A program made the position numbers and the translations under genes. From JAFEBO01 sp044221315 (GTDB lineage: Bacteria > Planctomycetota > Phycisphaerae > Phycisphaerales > UBA1924): a DNA stretch of 64,000 bases. The notes under the pieces were generated by a model. That model had not been told where the DNA came from. It worked only from the letters and a program-made list of their open reading frames with translations, and did not search any database. This document shows positions 62,322 through 64,000 of the stretch, one piece after another. The DNA lies in NCBI GenBank assembly GCA_044221315.1, contig JBGAPK010000014.1, positions 1-64,000 of the forward strand, read 5' to 3'. Numbering within the stretch: position 1 is the stretch's first letter; each line of letters begins with the position of its first letter.

Positions 62322-62348
62322 CAAAGTGCTTCCCGGACGCGCCGATTC
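62322..62348 (+). promoter_or_regulatory. Sigma-28-like promoter of flagellin 3
   Basis: CAAA (62322-62325), exactly 15 bases, then GCCGATTC (62341-62348), near the TAAA-N15-GCCGATAA consensus. Leader about 85 bases. Confidence 0.6.
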
Positions 62349-62441
62349 CCGGACTGTGTTACTCGGCGGCAAGCGTTGCCGGGAAACACCCGGTCCGTAC
62401 GGAAGCGGATCTGGGGGTTCGGGTCTTTCAGGAAGTTCGCC

Positions 62442-63953
62442 ATGAGCCGCATCAACTCAAACGTCCAGTCCCTGATTGCTCAGCGGGTTCTTCAGCAGAA
62501 CCAGCACTCGCTGTCGACGTCGCTCGAGCGGCTGAGCACCGGCCTGAGGATCAGCCGCGGCGCCGACGACCCGGCCGGGCTCATCGCGTCTGAGAACCTG
62601 CGCTCCGAGATCAAGTCCACCAACCAGGCCGTCGCCAACGCCAATAGGGCCGACCAGGTGGTGAACATCGCCGAGGGCGGCCTGCAGGAAGTGAGCTCGC
62701 TGCTCACCGAACTGCAGGGTCTCATCACGAGTTCCTCCTCGACGGCGGGCATCTCCGACGCCGAGCGTCAGGCAAATCAACTGCAGGTCGATTCGATCCT
62801 GCAGACGATCGACCGCATCTCGGGGGCGACCAGCTTCCAGGGCGTCAAGCTGCTGAACGGCAGCTTCGACTTCAAGACCAGCAACGTGGCCGCCGGCGTT
62901 TCGGATTTCCGGATCAACGCCGCCAAGTACACCGGCGGCTCGATGAACGCGGACATCCTTGTGACCGGCTCGGCCCAGCAGGGCGGGTTCTTCCTTTCCT
63001 TCGGGGCCACGTCGATCGATACCGGCGTCGGCAGCCAGTTCACTATCGAAGTCGGGGGCGCTTCGGGCACGCGCCAGCTGACGTTCAGTTCGGGCACGAC
63101 GCTCGCGAATATCGCTGCGGCTATCAATAGCTTCACCTCGGTCACGGGCACTCAGGCCGCGACTTCGGGCACGGGCATCAAGCTCACCAGCACCGAGTAC
63201 GGCTCGGCTCAGTATTCCTCGATCAAGATCGTCAAGGCCGCGGGAATTGCCAGTTCGGGCCAGGAAGGCATCTACGACCTCAACGCCGCGAACACCAACG
63301 CGTCACAGACCACCCGGCGCAGCACGTTCGCCTCGGCGGTCAATACCATCACCGATAACGGCCAGGATCTCAAGGCCACGATCAACGGCATCGTCGCTAC
63401 CGCGAACGGCCGTACCGCCCGCATCAACACCGACTTCCTCGATATCGAGGCGACTCTCACGACCACTCAGGCCCAGACTCTTGGCGCCGTCGGCACGCAC
63501 GCCCTGACCATCACCGGGGGCGGGGCCGACTTCCAGTTGAGCGGGCAGGTCAATATTGCCGGTCGCGTCTCGATCGGCATCCAGGCGGTCAACACCGCCC
63601 TTATGGGCAACTCGACGATCGGCTATGTGAACTCTCTCGCCGCAGGACAGGCCAATAACCTGGTGAACGGGAATACGGCGCAGGCGCAACAGGTAGTGAA
63701 CAAGGCGATCGAGCAGGTCTCGTCGTTGCGTGGGCGCCTTGGAGCGTTCCAGTCCAACACCGTCGGCTCGACGATCCGGAGTCTGAGCGTGTCGGTCGAG
63801 AACACGACCGCCGCCGAATCCGCCATCCGCGACGCTGATTTCGCGGCGGAAACCGCGGGCCTGACGCGATCGCAGATTCTGGTGAATGCCTCGACGCAAG
63901 TATTGGGCCTGGCGAACCAGTCGCCGCAGTCGGTTCTGCAGCTGCTCGGCTAA
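62442..63953 (+). CDS. Flagellin 3
   Basis: 503 residues. N-terminus MSRINSNVQSLIAQRVLQQN and C-terminus SPQSVLQLLG; nearly collinear with flagellin 2 (LQVDSILQTIDRIS, VTGSAQQGGFFLSFGATSID). It has its own sigma-28-like promoter and the ribosome site AGGAAG seven bases before ATG 62442. An ACGGA at 62399-62403 in the leader is a possible second CsrA contact. The last 47 bases of the window hold nothing recognisable. Confidence 0.95.
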   Translation: MSRINSNVQSLIAQRVLQQNQHSLSTSLERLSTGLRISRGADDPAGLIASENLRSEIKSTNQAVANANRADQVVNIAEGGLQEVSSLLTELQGLITSSSSTAGISDAERQANQLQVDSILQTIDRISGATSFQGVKLLNGSFDFKTSNVAAGVSDFRINAAKYTGGSMNADILVTGSAQQGGFFLSFGATSIDTGVGSQFTIEVGGASGTRQLTFSSGTTLANIAAAINSFTSVTGTQAATSGTGIKLTSTEYGSAQYSSIKIVKAAGIASSGQEGIYDLNAANTNASQTTRRSTFASAVNTITDNGQDLKATINGIVATANGRTARINTDFLDIEATLTTTQAQTLGAVGTHALTITGGGADFQLSGQVNIAGRVSIGIQAVNTALMGNSTIGYVNSLAAGQANNLVNGNTAQAQQVVNKAIEQVSSLRGRLGAFQSNTVGSTIRSLSVSVENTTAAESAIRDADFAAETAGLTRSQILVNASTQVLGLANQSPQSVLQLLG

Positions 63954-64000
63954 TTCCGGTCCAGAACGGTCCGAAAACCCATCCGGAGCCCGCGGAACCC

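Overview
The window is high-GC, gene-dense bacterial chromosome. I infer a planctomycete of the class Phycisphaerae, though no rRNA is present to prove it. The evidence is: four secreted proteins ending in paired dockerin-like repeats bounded by cysteines (the 'GC-type dockerin' seen in Phycisphaerales), a PEP-CTERM-like C-terminus, Ser/Thr kinases that start with a zinc ribbon and end in many membrane helices, Rho with a long disordered N-terminus, and a Gram-negative type flagellum (FlgH and FlgI rings). No tRNA, rRNA, CRISPR array, transposase or phage gene was seen.

Layout. 1-2.6 kb: cell-shape operon mreB (cut by the window edge), mreC, mreD. 2.6-8.6 kb: HAD phosphatase, GlmU-like sugar nucleotidyltransferase, DNA polymerase I, PrmC. 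8.6-14.4 kb: a PAS/GAF/receiver regulator and a three-gene GldA/F/G-like ABC system. 14.2-20.3 kb, mostly minus strand: zinc-ribbon membrane protein, DUF444 von Willebrand protein, flippase-like membrane protein coupled to a large secreted helical-repeat protein, and a small membrane protein. 20.4-26.3 kb: secreted M14 carboxypeptidase with dockerin, Rho, a PH-domain/CoaE fusion, Hpt, FmdB-like protein. 26.4-32.3 kb: membrane Ser/Thr kinase and a 14-repeat secreted dockerin protein.

32.3-36.1 kb (minus): flgF-flgG-flgA-flgH. 36.3-51.1 kb: lipoprotein, pyrophosphatase, M3 peptidase, glucose-6-phosphate isomerase, patatin lipoprotein, CZB protein, small atypical kinase followed by an orphan dockerin piece, two dockerin proteins, a PEP-CTERM-like protein, and a second membrane kinase paralogous to the first. 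51.3-64 kb (plus): flgI-flgJ-like-flgN-like-flgK-flgL-fliW-csrA and three flagellins. Thus one flagellar gene set is split into two arms facing away from each other.

How the parts work together. FlgF/G/A/H/I/J build rod and rings, FlgN/K/L form the hook-filament junction, and the flagellins build the filament. By analogy with Bacillus, FliW and CsrA would match flagellin translation to export. Sigma-54-type elements of one shared form (GGCACG-N4-TTGCG) precede flgF, flgI and flgL, with a weaker match at flgG. Sigma-28-like elements precede flagellins 2 and 3. The most unusual non-coding structure is a set of long imperfect hairpins built from short iterated motifs between genes from 35 to 55 kb. 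At least two motif families recur at several loci, and one is nested inside the other.
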